A stretch of DNA of 64,000 nt from Paenibacillus sp. SYP-B3998 (GTDB lineage: Bacteria; Bacillota; Bacilli; Paenibacillales; NBRC-103111): the NCBI RefSeq assembly GCF_010820665.1, contig NZ_JAAIKC010000002.1, positions 434,001 to 498,000 on the forward strand, read 5' to 3'. Below are positions 1 through 12,042 of the stretch, piece by piece. The position numbers and the translations under genes are program-made. Within the stretch, counting starts at the first letter, position 1; the number at the start of each line of letters is the position of its first letter. The notes beneath the pieces were generated by a model that did not search any database, was not told the origin of the DNA, and saw only the letters and a list, made by a program, of their open reading frames with translations.

Positions 1-688
1 CAACAATCTCCGGAGAGCTCCACCCCCGCGACGAACCTTGACTAAGCGCATACACAACCAAGGATAGACCCGGTAGAGAGAGTAGAAAGCCTGGTAGATC
101 CAAGCGTCCTGCGGCAAGCTCCTTGTGCTCCTTCAAATAAATGAATCCGAACAATAATGCCAGAATCCCAACCGGAAGGTTGACATAGAACACCCATCGC
201 CATGAAAACTGATCCACCAGTAATCCGCTCACAATCGGGCCTAACGCAGGCGCTAGGGCAATGGGAAGGACTAGGATCCGTGATACTTTAGCTCGTTCCT
301 GCGGTGGAAACGTTCTGAAGAGCATCGCCATCCCCACCGGAGTGAGCAGTCCGCCGCCTGCGCCTTGGATGACGCGAAACAACGTCAAAGCGCTCAGACT
401 GTCAGCAAGTCCGCATAAAGCAGATGCTAAGGTGAATACGCCAAGCGCAAGCAAGAAAATTCGCTTGGTCCCCCATCTATCGCCTAGCCATCCCGCTACC
501 GGGAGAAAAACCGCGAGACTTACCAGATATCCGACATTGACGGTACCTATGGCCGAAGGTGGTACAAGAAGGTCGTTACTGATCGTTCGAAGTGCAACAT
601 TCACGATCGTTGCGTCCATGGCAGCCATAAACATAGCTGCCACGTACACAATACTCACGACGACCTTGGGATTAAGTCGGATACTCAT
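1..688 (-). CDS. MFS drug/siderophore exporter, DHA2 (EmrB/QacA) type, C-terminus outside window
   Basis: About 229 N-terminal residues are present; the rest runs off the window's left edge. Visible features are a first membrane helix with the MDATIVNVA motif of 14-helix DHA2 exporters, the loop motif [13 protein letters not shown] (motif A-like), and the [18 protein letters not shown] segment typical of EmrB/QacA proteins. The start at 688 follows AAAGGGGAGTT and lies inside the 3' end of the MbtH-like gene, overlapping it by 17 nt, so the two are probably translationally coupled. Placement as last gene of the dhb operon suggests it exports the finished catecholate siderophore (inference; B. 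subtilis uses an MFS pump for bacillibactin, but encoded elsewhere). Family call is secure, substrate is not. Confidence 0.88.
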   Translation of the reverse strand, partial: MSIRLNPKVVVSIVYVAAMFMAAMDATIVNVALRTISNDLLVPPSAIGTVNVGYLVSLAVFLPVAGWLGDRWGTKRIFLLALGVFTLASALCGLADSLSALTLFRVIQGAGGGLLTPVGMAMLFRTFPPQERAKVSRILVLPIALAPALGPIVSGLLVDQFSWRWVFYVNLPVGILALLFGFIYLKEHKELAAGRLDLPGFLLSLPGLSLVVYALSQGSSRGWSSPEIV

Positions 689-911
689 CTAACTCCCCTT
701 TGCTAGCGCCAGCTGCGGCGTACAAGCTTTTCGGCCGCAAATCCGTCCATTGCGAGTTGATGTAATCCAGACACGTCTGCCGACTCTCTGGCTCATTAAT
801 AGCAACCCAGCCAGGTGGCACAAGGGCAAAAGCTGGCCAGAGCGAATACTGACCTTCGTCATTCCTCAGCACCAGAAAGGCCCCCTCTGTTTGTTCAAAA
901 GGATTTGTCAT
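672..911 (-). CDS. MbtH-like protein of the dhb operon
   Basis: A 79-residue MbtH-family protein. It has the family hallmarks: NPFEQ at the N-terminus, [13 protein letters not shown] in the centre, and a conserved C-terminal [17 protein letters not shown] helix. MbtH proteins bind NRPS adenylation domains and help their folding or activity, so its partner here is almost certainly DhbF. The start overlaps the DhbF stop by 17 nt and has its own GGGAGGG ribosome binding site, and its end overlaps the exporter gene by 17 nt. It is therefore embedded in a tightly coupled dhbF-mbtH-exporter unit. Confidence 0.95.
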   Translation of the reverse strand: MTNPFEQTEGAFLVLRNDEGQYSLWPAFALVPPGWVAINEPESRQTCLDYINSQWTDLRPKSLYAAAGASKGELDEYPT

Positions 912-3900
912 AAGTTAATTCCCTCCCATATGCTTGTGATATAGAGCTGTTCATTTCGTGCAGCTTGGCTGCAAGTACGCGTCCAATTTCAGTAAGCGGA
1001 CCCGGTTGACACAGGTCCTTATGTCGACAATCAATATCATGCTGTACGATTCGACCATCGATATAAGGGGTCCAAGTTTCCGGGGCAATCGGGTCGAACC
1101 AGTCTGGAATGACAGTTGACCTGAAAAACAAGAGATTCCCATGAAACGGTTTAGGAACAAAAGCAGCCAAGATGCGAACTGAATTCACATACGTCTCTTT
1201 CAAATTTAATATTGTAGATGCCTCAAGGCTGGCTAATGCGCTGCCATCACTGCGAAGAATGTCTATTGCACTAGTCATATCCAACGGCTTATCTCCCATG
1301 CTATCTGGGTCATAGCCACCTAAGGCAAGTAAAGCGATAAGAGCTTCCTGTTCATCAGGACCTTCTCGCAGAGGCAAGAAGTGACTTGGGTAGGCATCCA
1401 GCATGACAAGAAGAGGAATGTCCTCGCCTAGGTTTTGAAGTTGAACCGCGATGGCTTGGGCAACATTACCTCCAAGCGACCAGCCGAGCAGATGGTACGG
1501 TCCTTGCGGTTGAACCGAGCGAATATGTGCAATGTAATCCGCAGCCATGTCCTCAACGGTTTTAGGAAGTCCTTCCGACTGAGCAATACCGCGTGCTTGC
1601 AGCCCGTAAATCGGGTAATCCGTACCTAGAGACTTAATCAGACCCGCATAACACCAACTAAGCCCTCCCGCAGGATGTATACAAAACAATGGGAATCGCT
1701 TGCCATTCGTCCTTAGCGGGAGTAAGACATTAAGCGCGCTTTGACTTGTCCCCATCGCCAGTCGCTCAGCCAGACCAGCGACAGTCGGGGCCTCAAAGAG
1801 GTTACCAATACCCATTTCTACCCCCAACGCTTCGCGAATGCCGCTCATTAGACGGACAGCTAACAAGGAATGACCTCCCAAGTCGAAGAAGCCATCATCA
1901 ATTCCTACTCGGGATAATCCCAGAACCTCAGCGAATAAATCACACAAAATTTCCTCCTGCGGCGTTCTTGGTCCTCGCCCTGTAACCGATGTGGAGAAAT
2001 CAGGTGCCGGTAGCGCCTTACGATCCAGTTTACCGTTCGGAGTCAACGGCAACTGTTCAACCATCACGAAAGCAGATGGTACCATATAATCAGGCAGACT
2101 ACTTGCAACATGCCGACGGAGTTCAGTGGGCTCACATGTAGCTTGAGATGCAGGAACGACATAAGCCACCAGACGTTTGTCGCCAGGCTGGTCTTCACGA
2201 ACGACAACCGCAACCTGTTTCGCTTCGGAATACCGCGCAAGGACGGCCTCGATCTCGCCCAGTTCGATCCGGAAACCACGAATCTTAATTTGGTGATCGG
2301 CACGGCCCATATAATCTAGGGAACCGTCCGTAAGCCAGCGTGAAAGATCGCCCGTTCGGTACATGCGCGTACCAGGCTGACCAAATGGATTCGCAACAAA
2401 ACGCTCTGCTGTCAAACCCGGACGGCCTAGGTAACCACGAGCTAAGCCTTCGCCAGCCACATAAAGCTCCCCAACGACTCCAGGAGGAACGGGCTGTAAA
2501 TTAGCATCCAGCACATACACCTGAAGGTCAGGTATCGCTCGGCCAATCAGACTATTTGCCCTCAAAGCAGCGATCTGCCGATTAAGCGCATTGAAACTTA
2601 CATGTACAGTTGTTTCCGTAATACCGTACATGTTAATGAGCGTTGGTGCGTGATCTAAATGACGATCATACCAGTCTTCCAGACGGCTAAGCTCCAGAGC
2701 TTCACCGCCGAAAATCACATATCGCAAAGAGAGCAACTGTCCAAGACTCGGATTTTCCTTGTCCGCTTGCATCAATTGATAAAACGCCGACGGCGTCTGA
2801 TTGAGTACAGTGACCCCTTCCTCGACAAGCAATTGTAGGAATTCTAAAGGTGAACGACTAATCGTATGCGGAACGACAATCAGACGACCTCCATGAAGCA
2901 GCGGTCCCCAGATTTCCCAGACCGAGAAGTCGAAGGCATAGGAATGGAAAAGCGTCCAGATATCTTCGGTCCCGAAATGAAACCAATGTTCCGTTGAACG
3001 GAACAGTCGGACAACGTTCTGATGCGGTATCACAACGCCTTTAGGTCTTCCCGTAGAACCAGATGTGTAGATGATATATGCAGGATTGAGCGGCGACAAG
3101 GCCCCTACTCGGTCCATATCGCTTGGATCGTTATCCAGATAACGCCCTATCCTCTCTATAGTATCAGGATCATCAAGTACAACAACTGGCGCATGGCTGA
3201 CCTCAGTCAGCGCGAATGCAATCTGCCTGCTCGTAATGATGCACGCAGGCGCCGTATCCTCCAACATAAAGGCGATGCGATCAGCCGGATAATCAGGGTC
3301 CAGAGGCAGATACGCTGCGCCAGCTTTGAGCACTGCCAGCAGTCCGACGACCATCTCCAGCGATCGTGGTAAAGCCAAAGCAACAATCTGCTCAGGTCCT
3401 ACCCCTTGAGCAATCAACAAATGTGCAAGTCGATTCGCTCGTCGGTTTAGCTCAGCATAACTGAGTTCGACACCCTCGCATACGATTGCTGCAGCGTCTG
3501 GGCTGCGAGTAACCTGCGCTTCGAACATGAGCGGCAAATTACTTTGCGGGGCCACCTTTACAGGCTCATTCCATTCGACTAGGATCTGGTGACGTTCCTC
3601 AGGAGCAAGAAATTCCAAACGCCCAATCAGCTGATCTGGATCAGAAACCGCTGCTTCCAGCAATCGAAGGAGACGCACCATCATCATTTCGACTGTCTCT
3701 CGTTTGAATAGCTCGGTGCTGTACTCGAATAATCCGTCAATACCATCCGGTGTGCCGTCCGGTGTGCGTCGTTCACGAAGTTCCACCGTAAGGTCAAACT
3801 TTGCGGAACCAACTGTATGAATTTGCAGGCTCGTTTCCAGCCTGGGTAGTATTAAGGTAGCATCCGGCGTATTTTGGAACGCCAGCATGATTTGAAACAA

Positions 3901-6900
3901 CGGATGTCTAGCCCGAGATCTGGCAGGATTAATTACTTCTACAAGACGCTCGAAAGGCACATCCTGATGATCGTAGGCAGCGAGATTAACCTCCCTTACT
4001 CTGCCCACAAGCTCGCGGAAGCTCGGATCTCCCGATGTGTCCGTGCGCAGCACCAACGTGTTGACAAACAAGCCTACCAGATCAGCTAGCGCATCATCGC
4101 TGCGGCCAGCGATGGGGCTGCCGATCGGAATATCGGTTCCTGCGCCAAGCCGAGTCAGTAGGGCAGTAAGACCCGACTGAAGCACCATGAATAAACTGGC
4201 CCTGCTTTCACGAGCAAGGGCGAGTAGACGACGGTGAAGCTCTGGCTCAACGTGGAAGTCTATCGTATCGCCACGATGACTAGACTCAGCTGGCCTCGGA
4301 TAATCCGTAGGCAGCTCCAGTTGATCCGGCAAGCTTTTCAATGCCTTGCTCCAGAAGGTAAGCTGCCTTGCGATTAAGCTGTCTGGATCGCTTTCGTTGC
4401 CTAGCAGTTCGCGCTGCCAGAGCGCATAATCGGCATACTGCACAGGCAGCGGTAACCAAGCTGCCACCTCATCTTGACTTCGTGCTGTATAGGCCGCAGC
4501 AAGATCAGCGGCAAGCGGAGTCAGCGACCAGCCATCACCGACAATATGGTGCAAGAGAAGCAGCAGCACATGCTCATTGGGTCCAAAAACGAACAGTTGG
4601 ACGCGAATCGCCGGTTCGGCCGACAAATCGAAGCTATGGCGCACAGCAGCAGCAAGTACCTCTGCGAACTCCGTTTCGTTCGTAGGGACAACATGGAGAG
4701 CAGGTCGTCCCTCGGCAGTACCCAGGATAAGTTGACGCGATGTCCCCAATGCCTCTGGGAAGATGGTGCGCAGCGTCTCGTGCCGTTCTACAACATCTTC
4801 AAGGGCGGCCTGCAGCACCTCCCGATCCAATTGTCCAGACAAGCGCATCACCAACGGAATGTTATAAGTTGGACTAGGCCCTTCTAGACAGTTAAGAAAC
4901 CACAAGCGTTGTTGAGCGAAGGAAAGCGGAACTTCTTCCGGTCGAGCAACCGAGCGCACTGCGGGTCTGGCGTTCAGCCCTTGATCAAGTCGTTTCACAA
5001 GACCAGCAACGGTAGGAGCCTCAAAGAGGTTGCCGATTCCCAGTTCGACACCAAGGGCATCGCGAATACGGATCATCAAACGGGCCGCAAGCAAGGAATG
5101 GCCGCCCAGCTCGAAGAAGCCGTCATCAATACCCACTCGAGGCAAGGCGAGTACCTCTGCGAACAGATCACACAAAATTTCTTCCTGAGGTGTTCGAGGG
5201 CTTCTGCCCGTTACAGATAAGGAAAGATCAGGAACCGGCAGCGCCTTGCGATCAATTTTGCCGTTAGGAGTCAACGGCAGCTCCGTTAATAACACGAAAG
5301 CGGACGGCACCATATAATCCGGCAAACCGTCTGCGATAAATCGACGGAGCTCGGCAGACTCTGGACTAGCATTGGATGCTGATACGAGGTAAGCAACCAG
5401 TCGTTTATCTCCCGGTTGGTCTTCTCGAACCATGACCGAAACCTGAGCGATACTTTCATGCCGAGCAAGTGCAGCCTCGATCTCACCCAGTTCAATCCGG
5501 AAACCTCGAATCTTGATTTGATGATCAGCTCGACCAACATAATCAAGCGAACCATTGGCAAGCCATCTAGCAAGGTCGCCCGTACGGTACATCCTTGTGC
5601 CTGGCGTACCAAACGGATTAGCTACGAAACGCTCAGCCGTCAATCCTGGTCGCCCTAAATAACCGCGAGCTAGCCCAGCGCCAGCGATATAAAGATCCCC
5701 AATCACCCCCGGCGGAACAGGTTGTAGACTGGCGTCCAATACATAAAGCTGCGTATTCCAAATCGGCCAACCAATAGGCGGATTCCCTGCTTCCTCGTCA
5801 TGAAGAAGGGCAGCTGCAGTTGACCATATCGTTGTTTCCGTCGGGCCATAAAGATTCGTAATTTGGCAGCCAAGAGCCTGTAAAGCGTGCTTAAGCCCAA
5901 CCGGAAGCGCTTCGCCCCCTACGAGTACCCGCAGACCGCGAAGTGCAGGAGAATTGGTTGTCACTAATGAGTGCCACAAGGTAGGCGTAGCCTGCATCAG
6001 GGTAACGCCTGTCTCCGCGATTATTTTCGTTAAAGCCGGAGGGTCCTGAATGGTCATCTTTTGAGCGATAACAATTCCCGCCCCTCTGATAAGCGGAAGG
6101 AATATTTCCAAAGCTGCGATATCAAAAGCAATCGTAGTAACGGCGAGAAGCCGATCCTGCTCATTAAGTAAGAATTGCTCCTGCATAGCAAAGAGAAAGT
6201 TGGTTAAATTTTCATATGAAATAATGACGCCTTTAGGTCTACCAGTAGATCCCGATGTGTAGATAACGTAAGCCGAGTTTAATGGTGAGACATGCTGGGT
6301 CCGATCTGTATCGGTCAGATTGCTATCGGAAAATTGCCATAATCGCTCAATCGTGACAGCCTCATCGACTACGATCAGCGGAGCTATTAAGCCCTCGGGC
6401 AGCTTAGAGACAACAAGTGAACTCGTGATCACGCATACGGGCTCGGCATCTTCAAGCATATAAGCCATTCGATCAACCGGATAGTCGGGATCTAGCGGCA
6501 AATAGGCCGCTCCAGCCTTGAGCACTGCCAGAAGTCCAACAACCATCTCTATGGATCTTGGTAACGCCAAAGCCACAATTCGCTCTGGCCCTACACCCTG
6601 CGCAATCAATAGACGCGCAAGCCGATTTACCCGTATATTTAGCTCGCTGTAACTCAGCGTGGCGTTGTCGACAAGTAATGCAGCAGCATCTGGACTGCGA
6701 GCCACCTGCGCCTCGAATAACGCAGGTACATTCACCTGCGGCACAACATGTCGGGTCTCATTCCATGCGGCCACGACTTGATGACGTTCCTCAGGCAGGA
6801 GAAGCTCAAGCCTGCCGATCACCTGATTCTGATCGGTCTCCGCGATCGTTTCCAAGAAACGCAGGAAACGTCGTTGATGAATGGCGAGATCTTCCCTACT

Positions 6901-8109
6901 ATACACCGCAGGGTTCGCATCCATATCAATACGCAACCCATTCCCATCTGACCTGTCATAAACGTTAATCGATATATCATCAACCGGCCCTGCCGATAGA
7001 TTGTGCGTAGTGCCTCGATACCCAGCAAAGCTCAGATCATAGTCAAATGGCATAATATTAATCTGCGGACCGAACAATCTCCGGTTGTCACCAAGCAATT
7101 TGAGATCGCGACGCAATTCTTCGTGCCGGTAACCTTGATGGCGTCGTACCGCACGAATTTCTTTGGATACCTGTTTAACGAGCTCAGATATGCTCATATC
7201 TGGGCGTACCGACAAACGCAGTGGCAGCAAATTCATTACCATGCCAGGAATTCGAAGGGAAACTGAACCAAGTCGTCCCATCATAGGCAAGCCTAAGATG
7301 ACATCCTGCGCACCAGTTAGACGAAAAACATAAGCAGCCGTAGTGGCTATAGCAAGATCAGACCAGTTCGCTGCAGTATTTTTGACAGCATCACGCAAGC
7401 GCTCTGCATGAGTAGGAGATAAATACGCTGTTAGACGTAGAAAGCTTCTAGATGTTCTTGGCGCTCGATCGGCCAAGCTCACAGCCTCAGGTTCATCGAC
7501 AAAGCGTTCCAGCCAGAATTGACGATCCCGTTCAATCTTCTCCGATGCTCGATACGCGGAATCTTCATTCAAGATCGAAAGCAAGGAGCCAAATGTACTT
7601 TCTCCAAGCAGGAGCCCGCTTGCAAGTGCTGTATAGTTTCTCGCTACCCGCTGCGCAAGGAGCGAAAACCCAAAGCCATCCATCACAATATGATGAATAC
7701 GTTGGTACCAGAAAAACCGATCAGGCCCCAACCTAAACAACGCTTCAGTAAAGAGAGGACCGCTTCTGAGATCGACAGGTTGGGACAAGTCTGCTTTCAT
7801 CCATGCCTCCGCCGCTTCTTTTGGATCAGACTCTTTACTGACATCGATCACATACAGCGGCCAATCGGACGAGGGGTCCACTATTTGCCATGGCCCGTCC
7901 TCATCCTCGCCGAAGCGAACATGCAGCGTTTCAGCATCCATGACAGCCTGCCTTAATGCTGCTTCGAACAGAGCAGAGTCAATCGGACCGCTAATTTCTA
8001 TACATTCGCCGGTATTATAGATTGGATTTTCTGGGTCGAGCTGTTGAGCAAACCAAATACCGGACTGTGCGCCCGACAATGACCAGCGAACCTCCTGACG
8101 ATTAGGCAT
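895..8109 (-). CDS. dhbF: Bacillibactin NRPS DhbF (C-A(Gly)-T-C-A(Thr)-T-TE)
   Basis: A 2404-residue dimodular NRPS, close to the usual DhbF length. Approximate domains: C1 1-440 (HHIVMDG near 140), A1 460-960, T1 around 1000 (LGGHSLL), C2 1065-1490 (HHIVGDG near 1190), A2 1510-2015, T2 around 2075, thioesterase 2130-2390 (GWSLGG near 2208). Aligning by eye to GrsA gives specificity codes DILQLGLIWK for A1 and DFWNIGMVHK for A2, the published Gly and Thr codes. With the DHB-loaded carrier of DhbB it should build DHB-Gly-Thr and cyclotrimerise it on the TE. Start follows AAGGAGGTAGAGATCA; it begins 15 nt after dhbB. The two A-T halves are unusually alike, suggesting module duplication or homogenisation. 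Confidence 0.97.
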   Translation of the reverse strand: MPNRQEVRWSLSGAQSGIWFAQQLDPENPIYNTGECIEISGPIDSALFEAALRQAVMDAETLHVRFGEDEDGPWQIVDPSSDWPLYVIDVSKESDPKEAAEAWMKADLSQPVDLRSGPLFTEALFRLGPDRFFWYQRIHHIVMDGFGFSLLAQRVARNYTALASGLLLGESTFGSLLSILNEDSAYRASEKIERDRQFWLERFVDEPEAVSLADRAPRTSRSFLRLTAYLSPTHAERLRDAVKNTAANWSDLAIATTAAYVFRLTGAQDVILGLPMMGRLGSVSLRIPGMVMNLLPLRLSVRPDMSISELVKQVSKEIRAVRRHQGYRHEELRRDLKLLGDNRRLFGPQINIMPFDYDLSFAGYRGTTHNLSAGPVDDISINVYDRSDGNGLRIDMDANPAVYSREDLAIHQRRFLRFLETIAETDQNQVIGRLELLLPEERHQVVAAWNETRHVVPQVNVPALFEAQVARSPDAAALLVDNATLSYSELNIRVNRLARLLIAQGVGPERIVALALPRSIEMVVGLLAVLKAGAAYLPLDPDYPVDRMAYMLEDAEPVCVITSSLVVSKLPEGLIAPLIVVDEAVTIERLWQFSDSNLTDTDRTQHVSPLNSAYVIYTSGSTGRPKGVIISYENLTNFLFAMQEQFLLNEQDRLLAVTTIAFDIAALEIFLPLIRGAGIVIAQKMTIQDPPALTKIIAETGVTLMQATPTLWHSLVTTNSPALRGLRVLVGGEALPVGLKHALQALGCQITNLYGPTETTIWSTAAALLHDEEAGNPPIGWPIWNTQLYVLDASLQPVPPGVIGDLYIAGAGLARGYLGRPGLTAERFVANPFGTPGTRMYRTGDLARWLANGSLDYVGRADHQIKIRGFRIELGEIEAALARHESIAQVSVMVREDQPGDKRLVAYLVSASNASPESAELRRFIADGLPDYMVPSAFVLLTELPLTPNGKIDRKALPVPDLSLSVTGRSPRTPQEEILCDLFAEVLALPRVGIDDGFFELGGHSLLAARLMIRIRDALGVELGIGNLFEAPTVAGLVKRLDQGLNARPAVRSVARPEEVPLSFAQQRLWFLNCLEGPSPTYNIPLVMRLSGQLDREVLQAALEDVVERHETLRTIFPEALGTSRQLILGTAEGRPALHVVPTNETEFAEVLAAAVRHSFDLSAEPAIRVQLFVFGPNEHVLLLLLHHIVGDGWSLTPLAADLAAAYTARSQDEVAAWLPLPVQYADYALWQRELLGNESDPDSLIARQLTFWSKALKSLPDQLELPTDYPRPAESSHRGDTIDFHVEPELHRRLLALARESRASLFMVLQSGLTALLTRLGAGTDIPIGSPIAGRSDDALADLVGLFVNTLVLRTDTSGDPSFRELVGRVREVNLAAYDHQDVPFERLVEVINPARSRARHPLFQIMLAFQNTPDATLILPRLETSLQIHTVGSAKFDLTVELRERRTPDGTPDGIDGLFEYSTELFKRETVEMMMVRLLRLLEAAVSDPDQLIGRLEFLAPEERHQILVEWNEPVKVAPQSNLPLMFEAQVTRSPDAAAIVCEGVELSYAELNRRANRLAHLLIAQGVGPEQIVALALPRSLEMVVGLLAVLKAGAAYLPLDPDYPADRIAFMLEDTAPACIITSRQIAFALTEVSHAPVVVLDDPDTIERIGRYLDNDPSDMDRVGALSPLNPAYIIYTSGSTGRPKGVVIPHQNVVRLFRSTEHWFHFGTEDIWTLFHSYAFDFSVWEIWGPLLHGGRLIVVPHTISRSPLEFLQLLVEEGVTVLNQTPSAFYQLMQADKENPSLGQLLSLRYVIFGGEALELSRLEDWYDRHLDHAPTLINMYGITETTVHVSFNALNRQIAALRANSLIGRAIPDLQVYVLDANLQPVPPGVVGELYVAGEGLARGYLGRPGLTAERFVANPFGQPGTRMYRTGDLSRWLTDGSLDYMGRADHQIKIRGFRIELGEIEAVLARYSEAKQVAVVVREDQPGDKRLVAYVVPASQATCEPTELRRHVASSLPDYMVPSAFVMVEQLPLTPNGKLDRKALPAPDFSTSVTGRGPRTPQEEILCDLFAEVLGLSRVGIDDGFFDLGGHSLLAVRLMSGIREALGVEMGIGNLFEAPTVAGLAERLAMGTSQSALNVLLPLRTNGKRFPLFCIHPAGGLSWCYAGLIKSLGTDYPIYGLQARGIAQSEGLPKTVEDMAADYIAHIRSVQPQGPYHLLGWSLGGNVAQAIAVQLQNLGEDIPLLVMLDAYPSHFLPLREGPDEQEALIALLALGGYDPDSMGDKPLDMTSAIDILRSDGSALASLEASTILNLKETYVNSVRILAAFVPKPFHGNLLFFRSTVIPDWFDPIAPETWTPYIDGRIVQHDIDCRHKDLCQPGPLTEIGRVLAAKLHEMNSSISQAYGRELTYDKSF

Positions 8110-8124
8110 TGATCTCTACCTCCT

Positions 8125-9069
8125 TCATAAAGCATAGTAATCGATGTTTGGTATTGCCTGCTGCTGCCGAGAAGACAACAATTCCCACCATTCAATGAGC
8201 GTCGGACGTTCTGCTAGCTCAACAAAGGTGACCTCAATCCCACTGCGACGCCATTTTTCAACAAGACTCATAATCCGAACGGAATCAAGTCCCCTGTCAT
8301 TAATCAGATCATCACTATCGGCGATATCTGAGGGTGACTCATAGAGAATTTGGGCTATATGTTCACGAACAAGCTCTAGCGTTAACAGTCCAAGATCCGT
8401 TGCAGCCGCTGCTTCCTCTTGGCCAGATTGCTTCTTATTTAGTTCATCTAGCAAACTTCGCGTTGTCGTTGTAACTGCGCATCGCTGAGCCGCGTAAGTC
8501 ATAGCCATTTTGTGATTCTCCCAGGAGAAATCAGCTACTGCATCAATGACGAAAAAAGGCTCTATATCCTGCATAAATGCCTCGCAAGTTGTTAGCAAAC
8601 ATCCGATGTGGGCATATATCCCACACACAATAAGCTGATCTCTGCCCCGCTCTTGCATAATCTCAAGAAGATTCGTCTTTCGAAATGCACTATATCGCCA
8701 TTTGGTTAGCTGAATGTCATGCTCATCTGGTGCAAGCTCTTCCACGATTTGTTTCTGATAAGGACCATCGTTAATCCCAGATCCCCAGAAATCTTGGAGC
8801 AAGCCCCGCTGCTCAGGCGTTTGCCCGCCAGGCTGCGCCGAGTAAACCACTGGTATTCCAAGCTGCGCACACTGGTTCTTTAGTAACTTAATATTAGCTA
8901 AGAGTTCCACAATAGGTGATTCACCTGCAGTGAAAGCATCTACGAAATAACGCTGCATATCATGGATAAGAAGAACAGCACGTTTAGGATCAGGCGTCCA
9001 GGATACCTTGTTTTCTGGCAAATCGGATGCCCCTGGCATTGGATAAGATACGATGGCAGGCAGAGCCAT
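8125..9069 (-). CDS. dhbB: Isochorismatase with C-terminal aryl carrier domain (DhbB)
   Basis: A 314-residue bifunctional protein. Residues 1-210 form an isochorismatase domain (LLIHDMQRYFVDAF, then LTKWRYSAF and the VCGIYAHIGCLLT segment) that converts isochorismate to 2,3-dihydro-2,3-dihydroxybenzoate. Residues about 235-305 form an aryl carrier domain with the phosphopantetheine site GLDSVRIMSL, which accepts activated 2,3-dihydroxybenzoate from DhbE and presents it to the first C domain of DhbF. The start has GAGGGAATTTA before ATG. Position between dhbE and dhbF matches the canonical dhbACEBF order. Length and motifs match DhbB/EntB. Confidence 0.97.
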   Translation of the reverse strand: MALPAIVSYPMPGASDLPENKVSWTPDPKRAVLLIHDMQRYFVDAFTAGESPIVELLANIKLLKNQCAQLGIPVVYSAQPGGQTPEQRGLLQDFWGSGINDGPYQKQIVEELAPDEHDIQLTKWRYSAFRKTNLLEIMQERGRDQLIVCGIYAHIGCLLTTCEAFMQDIEPFFVIDAVADFSWENHKMAMTYAAQRCAVTTTTRSLLDELNKKQSGQEEAAAATDLGLLTLELVREHIAQILYESPSDIADSDDLINDRGLDSVRIMSLVEKWRRSGIEVTFVELAERPTLIEWWELLSSRQQQAIPNIDYYAL

Positions 9070-9138
9070 TAAATTCCCTCATTTCGTTTTTTACAATATT
9101 TGATTGGCAGCTATGCATGTAAGTACATAATAAACAAT

Positions 9139-10764
9139 CTAAAATCCAGCGTTTGCAACAGACGACAGCTTCTGTGCGATCGATTCACGCAATGCCTTTT
9201 TACTAACTTTCCCGACGCCAGTCTGTGGAAAAGAGTCAATGAACTCCACACGATCTGGAATCTTATAGGCCGCCAGCCCGCGCTCTCGCAGAAAAGCTTT
9301 CAGTTCACCTGCCGTTGCAGGTCGTTCATGCAGGATCACAAAAGCACACGTTCTTTCGCCCAAAAATTCATCGGGCATGGAGACCACCGCTACATCATGT
9401 ACGGCCGGATGCGCAAGTAGATGATTCTCAATCTCCTCAGCCGCAACTTTATCCCCGCCACGGTTGATCTGATCCTTGGCGCGTCCTTCCACAACTAAAT
9501 ACCCTGATGCAGTCAGCCTAACAAGATCGCCCGTACGGTAGAAGCCATCAAGCGTGAACGCCTTCGCATTGTGTTCTTCCGCCTTGTAATATCCACGAAT
9601 GGTGTAAGGCCCACGAGTTAATAGATGCCCTGTTTGGCCCTGTTCAACCTCCTGATCATCCTCATCGACGACACGAATCTCATCGTAAGGCGACATGGGT
9701 CTGCCTTGGGTGTTCACAAGAGTTTCCTCCGGGTCATCCAAGCGAGTATAGTTTACAAGGCCTTCTGCCATGCCGAACACTTGCTGTAGGGTACAACCCA
9801 AGGTAGATCTGACTCGACGGGCGACTTCCTCACTAAACTTAGCACCGCCGACCTGCAGTACTTGAAGGCTAGATAGATCGTAATGCCGCGATGATGCTGC
9901 TTCTAGCCATATCAGCGCAAGTGGTGGTACGAGGCCAGTAATCGTAACTCGTTCCCGTGCAATAAGAGGGAACGCATCATCCGGACTTGATCTGGGTGCG
10001 AGCACGACTCTGCCACCGGCATATAACGTACCGAGTACGCCAGGCGAGCTAAGGGGATAGTTGTGTGCAACCGGAAGAACTGCAAGGTACACACTGCTCT
10101 CATCCAGTTTGCAAATATCAGCACTTACTCGCAGGCTGTAGATATAATCATCGTGCGTTCGAGGGATCAGCTTAGGTAAGCCGGTACTCCCGCCAGATAA
10201 TTGAAGGAAAGCGACATCACTAGCATTTACTTCAGGCAAAATGGTAGGCTCCGTGTGTAAGTCACCTAATGCCGTAAACTCCTGCGGATCACCTACAACA
10301 ATCACATTCCTCAAGGTCGGCACCTTATTCTGAGCCTGTCTGGCAAGTTCCCGGTAATCAAATCCCGAGTATGTATCCGGTATAATGTAAGCCACCGCTT
10401 CTGTAAACTCACTGAAATACGTAATCTCACTACTTCGATGTAAAGGAAGGGCGAAAACAGGCAGGGCACCTAACCGGAACAATGCGAAGCAAACCTCAAA
10501 GAACTCTGAAATATTCGGGAGTTGAACGATAACACGATCCATTGGTTTTATGCCCAACTTGCTTAAGCCCGCAGCTAAACGATCAGCTTTAGTATCCAGC
10601 TCACCGTAGCTCCAACAGCTTTCACCACTTGTGATTGCAATACGATCACCATGCTTAGAAGCTCGTGTCCGCAGCATGTCCCCGAATGTCTCACCTTGCC
10701 AGCAGCCCTCCTTCCGGTAACGATCTGCATACTCATTGGGCCACGACGGGCATCTTGACAACAT
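9139..10764 (-). CDS. dhbE: 2,3-dihydroxybenzoate-AMP ligase (DhbE)
   Basis: A stand-alone adenylating enzyme of 541 residues that activates 2,3-dihydroxybenzoate with ATP and loads it on the DhbB carrier. Seen motifs: [16 protein letters not shown] (P-loop A3, typical of aryl-acid ligases), a hinge and TGDLVRL segment, and a C-terminal [12 protein letters not shown] with the catalytic lysine. I chose ATG at 10764, 8 nt after AGGAGG, over an in-frame TTG one codon earlier. It lies 24 nt downstream of dhbC and 69 nt upstream of dhbB. Confidence 0.97.
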   Translation of the reverse strand: MLSRCPSWPNEYADRYRKEGCWQGETFGDMLRTRASKHGDRIAITSGESCWSYGELDTKADRLAAGLSKLGIKPMDRVIVQLPNISEFFEVCFALFRLGALPVFALPLHRSSEITYFSEFTEAVAYIIPDTYSGFDYRELARQAQNKVPTLRNVIVVGDPQEFTALGDLHTEPTILPEVNASDVAFLQLSGGSTGLPKLIPRTHDDYIYSLRVSADICKLDESSVYLAVLPVAHNYPLSSPGVLGTLYAGGRVVLAPRSSPDDAFPLIARERVTITGLVPPLALIWLEAASSRHYDLSSLQVLQVGGAKFSEEVARRVRSTLGCTLQQVFGMAEGLVNYTRLDDPEETLVNTQGRPMSPYDEIRVVDEDDQEVEQGQTGHLLTRGPYTIRGYYKAEEHNAKAFTLDGFYRTGDLVRLTASGYLVVEGRAKDQINRGGDKVAAEEIENHLLAHPAVHDVAVVSMPDEFLGERTCAFVILHERPATAGELKAFLRERGLAAYKIPDRVEFIDSFPQTGVGKVSKKALRESIAQKLSSVANAGF

Positions 10765-10788
10765 CAATCATTCCTCCTTCTTTCTTCC

Positions 10789-12015
10789 TTACTCTGGCTT
10801 CAAGCCCATAGCAAGAAGCATCGTACCGAATTTAGCTGATGTCTCTGCGAGTTCCCCCTCTGCACTTGATCCAAGGACGACTCCCGCCCCCGCAAACAGA
10901 CGTAGTGATCGATCATCCACTTCTGCACAACGAATGGTTACGATCCACTCTCCATCACCGTTCGAATCGCACCAGCCAACCATTCCCGTATAGAACCCCC
11001 GATCGAATGGTTCAATCTCTTGGATGGCTGCACGTGCCAAATCAGTCGGAGTTCCACACACCGCTGGAGTCGGATGCAGGGCTACAGCTAGCTCTAGCGA
11101 TGAGATAGATGGATCGGCAAGTTCGCCTTTAATCTGACTTGAGAGATGCCACATCGTCGCCGTGTGAATCAAGGACGGAGCCGAGGGTACATCTAACTTC
11201 TTGCAATAAGGTCGAAGCGCGGCTGCTACAGCTTCTACAACTACCGCATGTTCATGCAAATCTTTGGGAGAAGAGAGCAAGGCAGCGGCCCGTCGCTGAT
11301 CCTCCAAAGGATCATTACTCCGAGGTGTGGAACCCGCCAATGGATTGGAGACTACCTGTAATCCCGTTCTTGAAACGAGCAGTTCAGGACTGGCTCCAAT
11401 CAATGTTCGGCAGCTTGTTACTAGGGAATCGACGCACAAGCTAGAATCATCATTTTCCTGCTTGGGTAGATCCACGGCGAACGTGTAGCCATGGGTGTTA
11501 TGCCTCGCGAGGTTGCGAAGCAGTTGGTGGATATCGACCTTTGTCGGTGAAGTAAGATGCAGTGATCTGGCAAGCACAATTTTGCGGAGATCACCTTTTT
11601 CGAGTAGTGCCAGTCCTTTTTCTACACCTCGTATATAGTCGACTGGTTCTGGAACTGCTTGCATCGCATAGGCAGCTCCAACTATTCCCTCTGCTTTGTT
11701 AGGTTCAACATGTAGTGGACCTGACCATTGAATAGACTTGGGTACGACAAGTTGAGCAGGCTTCGTGTGGTCAAAAGGCACCGCCCCCACGACGATAGGC
11801 ACGCCCAGATCAGCCTGCTTCGCGCCATTCAGTAGCGCTGTAACACGCGCTGGCAGAAGCTTCAAATCATTGTTTCCCTCTTGATTGTGCAGGGTTGCAA
11901 ATGTCCCCTGCGCAAGCAAAGTTCGCAGCGGTGAAGCCAAGAAGAAAGTCGAGTTTGCTTTGTATTCATCTAAAAGTTGGGTGGCAGAAGCCACCGGAGC
12001 AATATCATATTTCAT
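10789..12015 (-). CDS. dhbC: Isochorismate synthase (DhbC)
   Basis: Chorismate-binding enzyme (about 408 residues) converting chorismate to isochorismate, the committed step to 2,3-dihydroxybenzoate. The C-terminal half carries the family's signature segments: RKIVLARSL, IGASPELLVSRTG, NPLAGSTPR, VCGTPTDLARAAI and EPFDRGFYTGMVGW. The start is placed at ATG 12015, 11 nt after GGAGG; an in-frame TTG three codons earlier sits too close to that site. It lies between dhbA and dhbE with short gaps, in one operon. Confidence 0.96.
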   Translation of the reverse strand: MKYDIAPVASATQLLDEYKANSTFFLASPLRTLLAQGTFATLHNQEGNNDLKLLPARVTALLNGAKQADLGVPIVVGAVPFDHTKPAQLVVPKSIQWSGPLHVEPNKAEGIVGAAYAMQAVPEPVDYIRGVEKGLALLEKGDLRKIVLARSLHLTSPTKVDIHQLLRNLARHNTHGYTFAVDLPKQENDDSSLCVDSLVTSCRTLIGASPELLVSRTGLQVVSNPLAGSTPRSNDPLEDQRRAAALLSSPKDLHEHAVVVEAVAAALRPYCKKLDVPSAPSLIHTATMWHLSSQIKGELADPSISSLELAVALHPTPAVCGTPTDLARAAIQEIEPFDRGFYTGMVGWCDSNGDGEWIVTIRCAEVDDRSLRLFAGAGVVLGSSAEGELAETSAKFGTMLLAMGLKPE

Positions 12016-12042
12016 AGTCTCCAAAACCTCCGTTCAAATTGT

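Noticed and set aside
4368-4887. Overlapping plus-strand open frames opposite dhbF
   Set aside because: They are antisense shadows of a well supported NRPS reading frame in a GC-rich gene.
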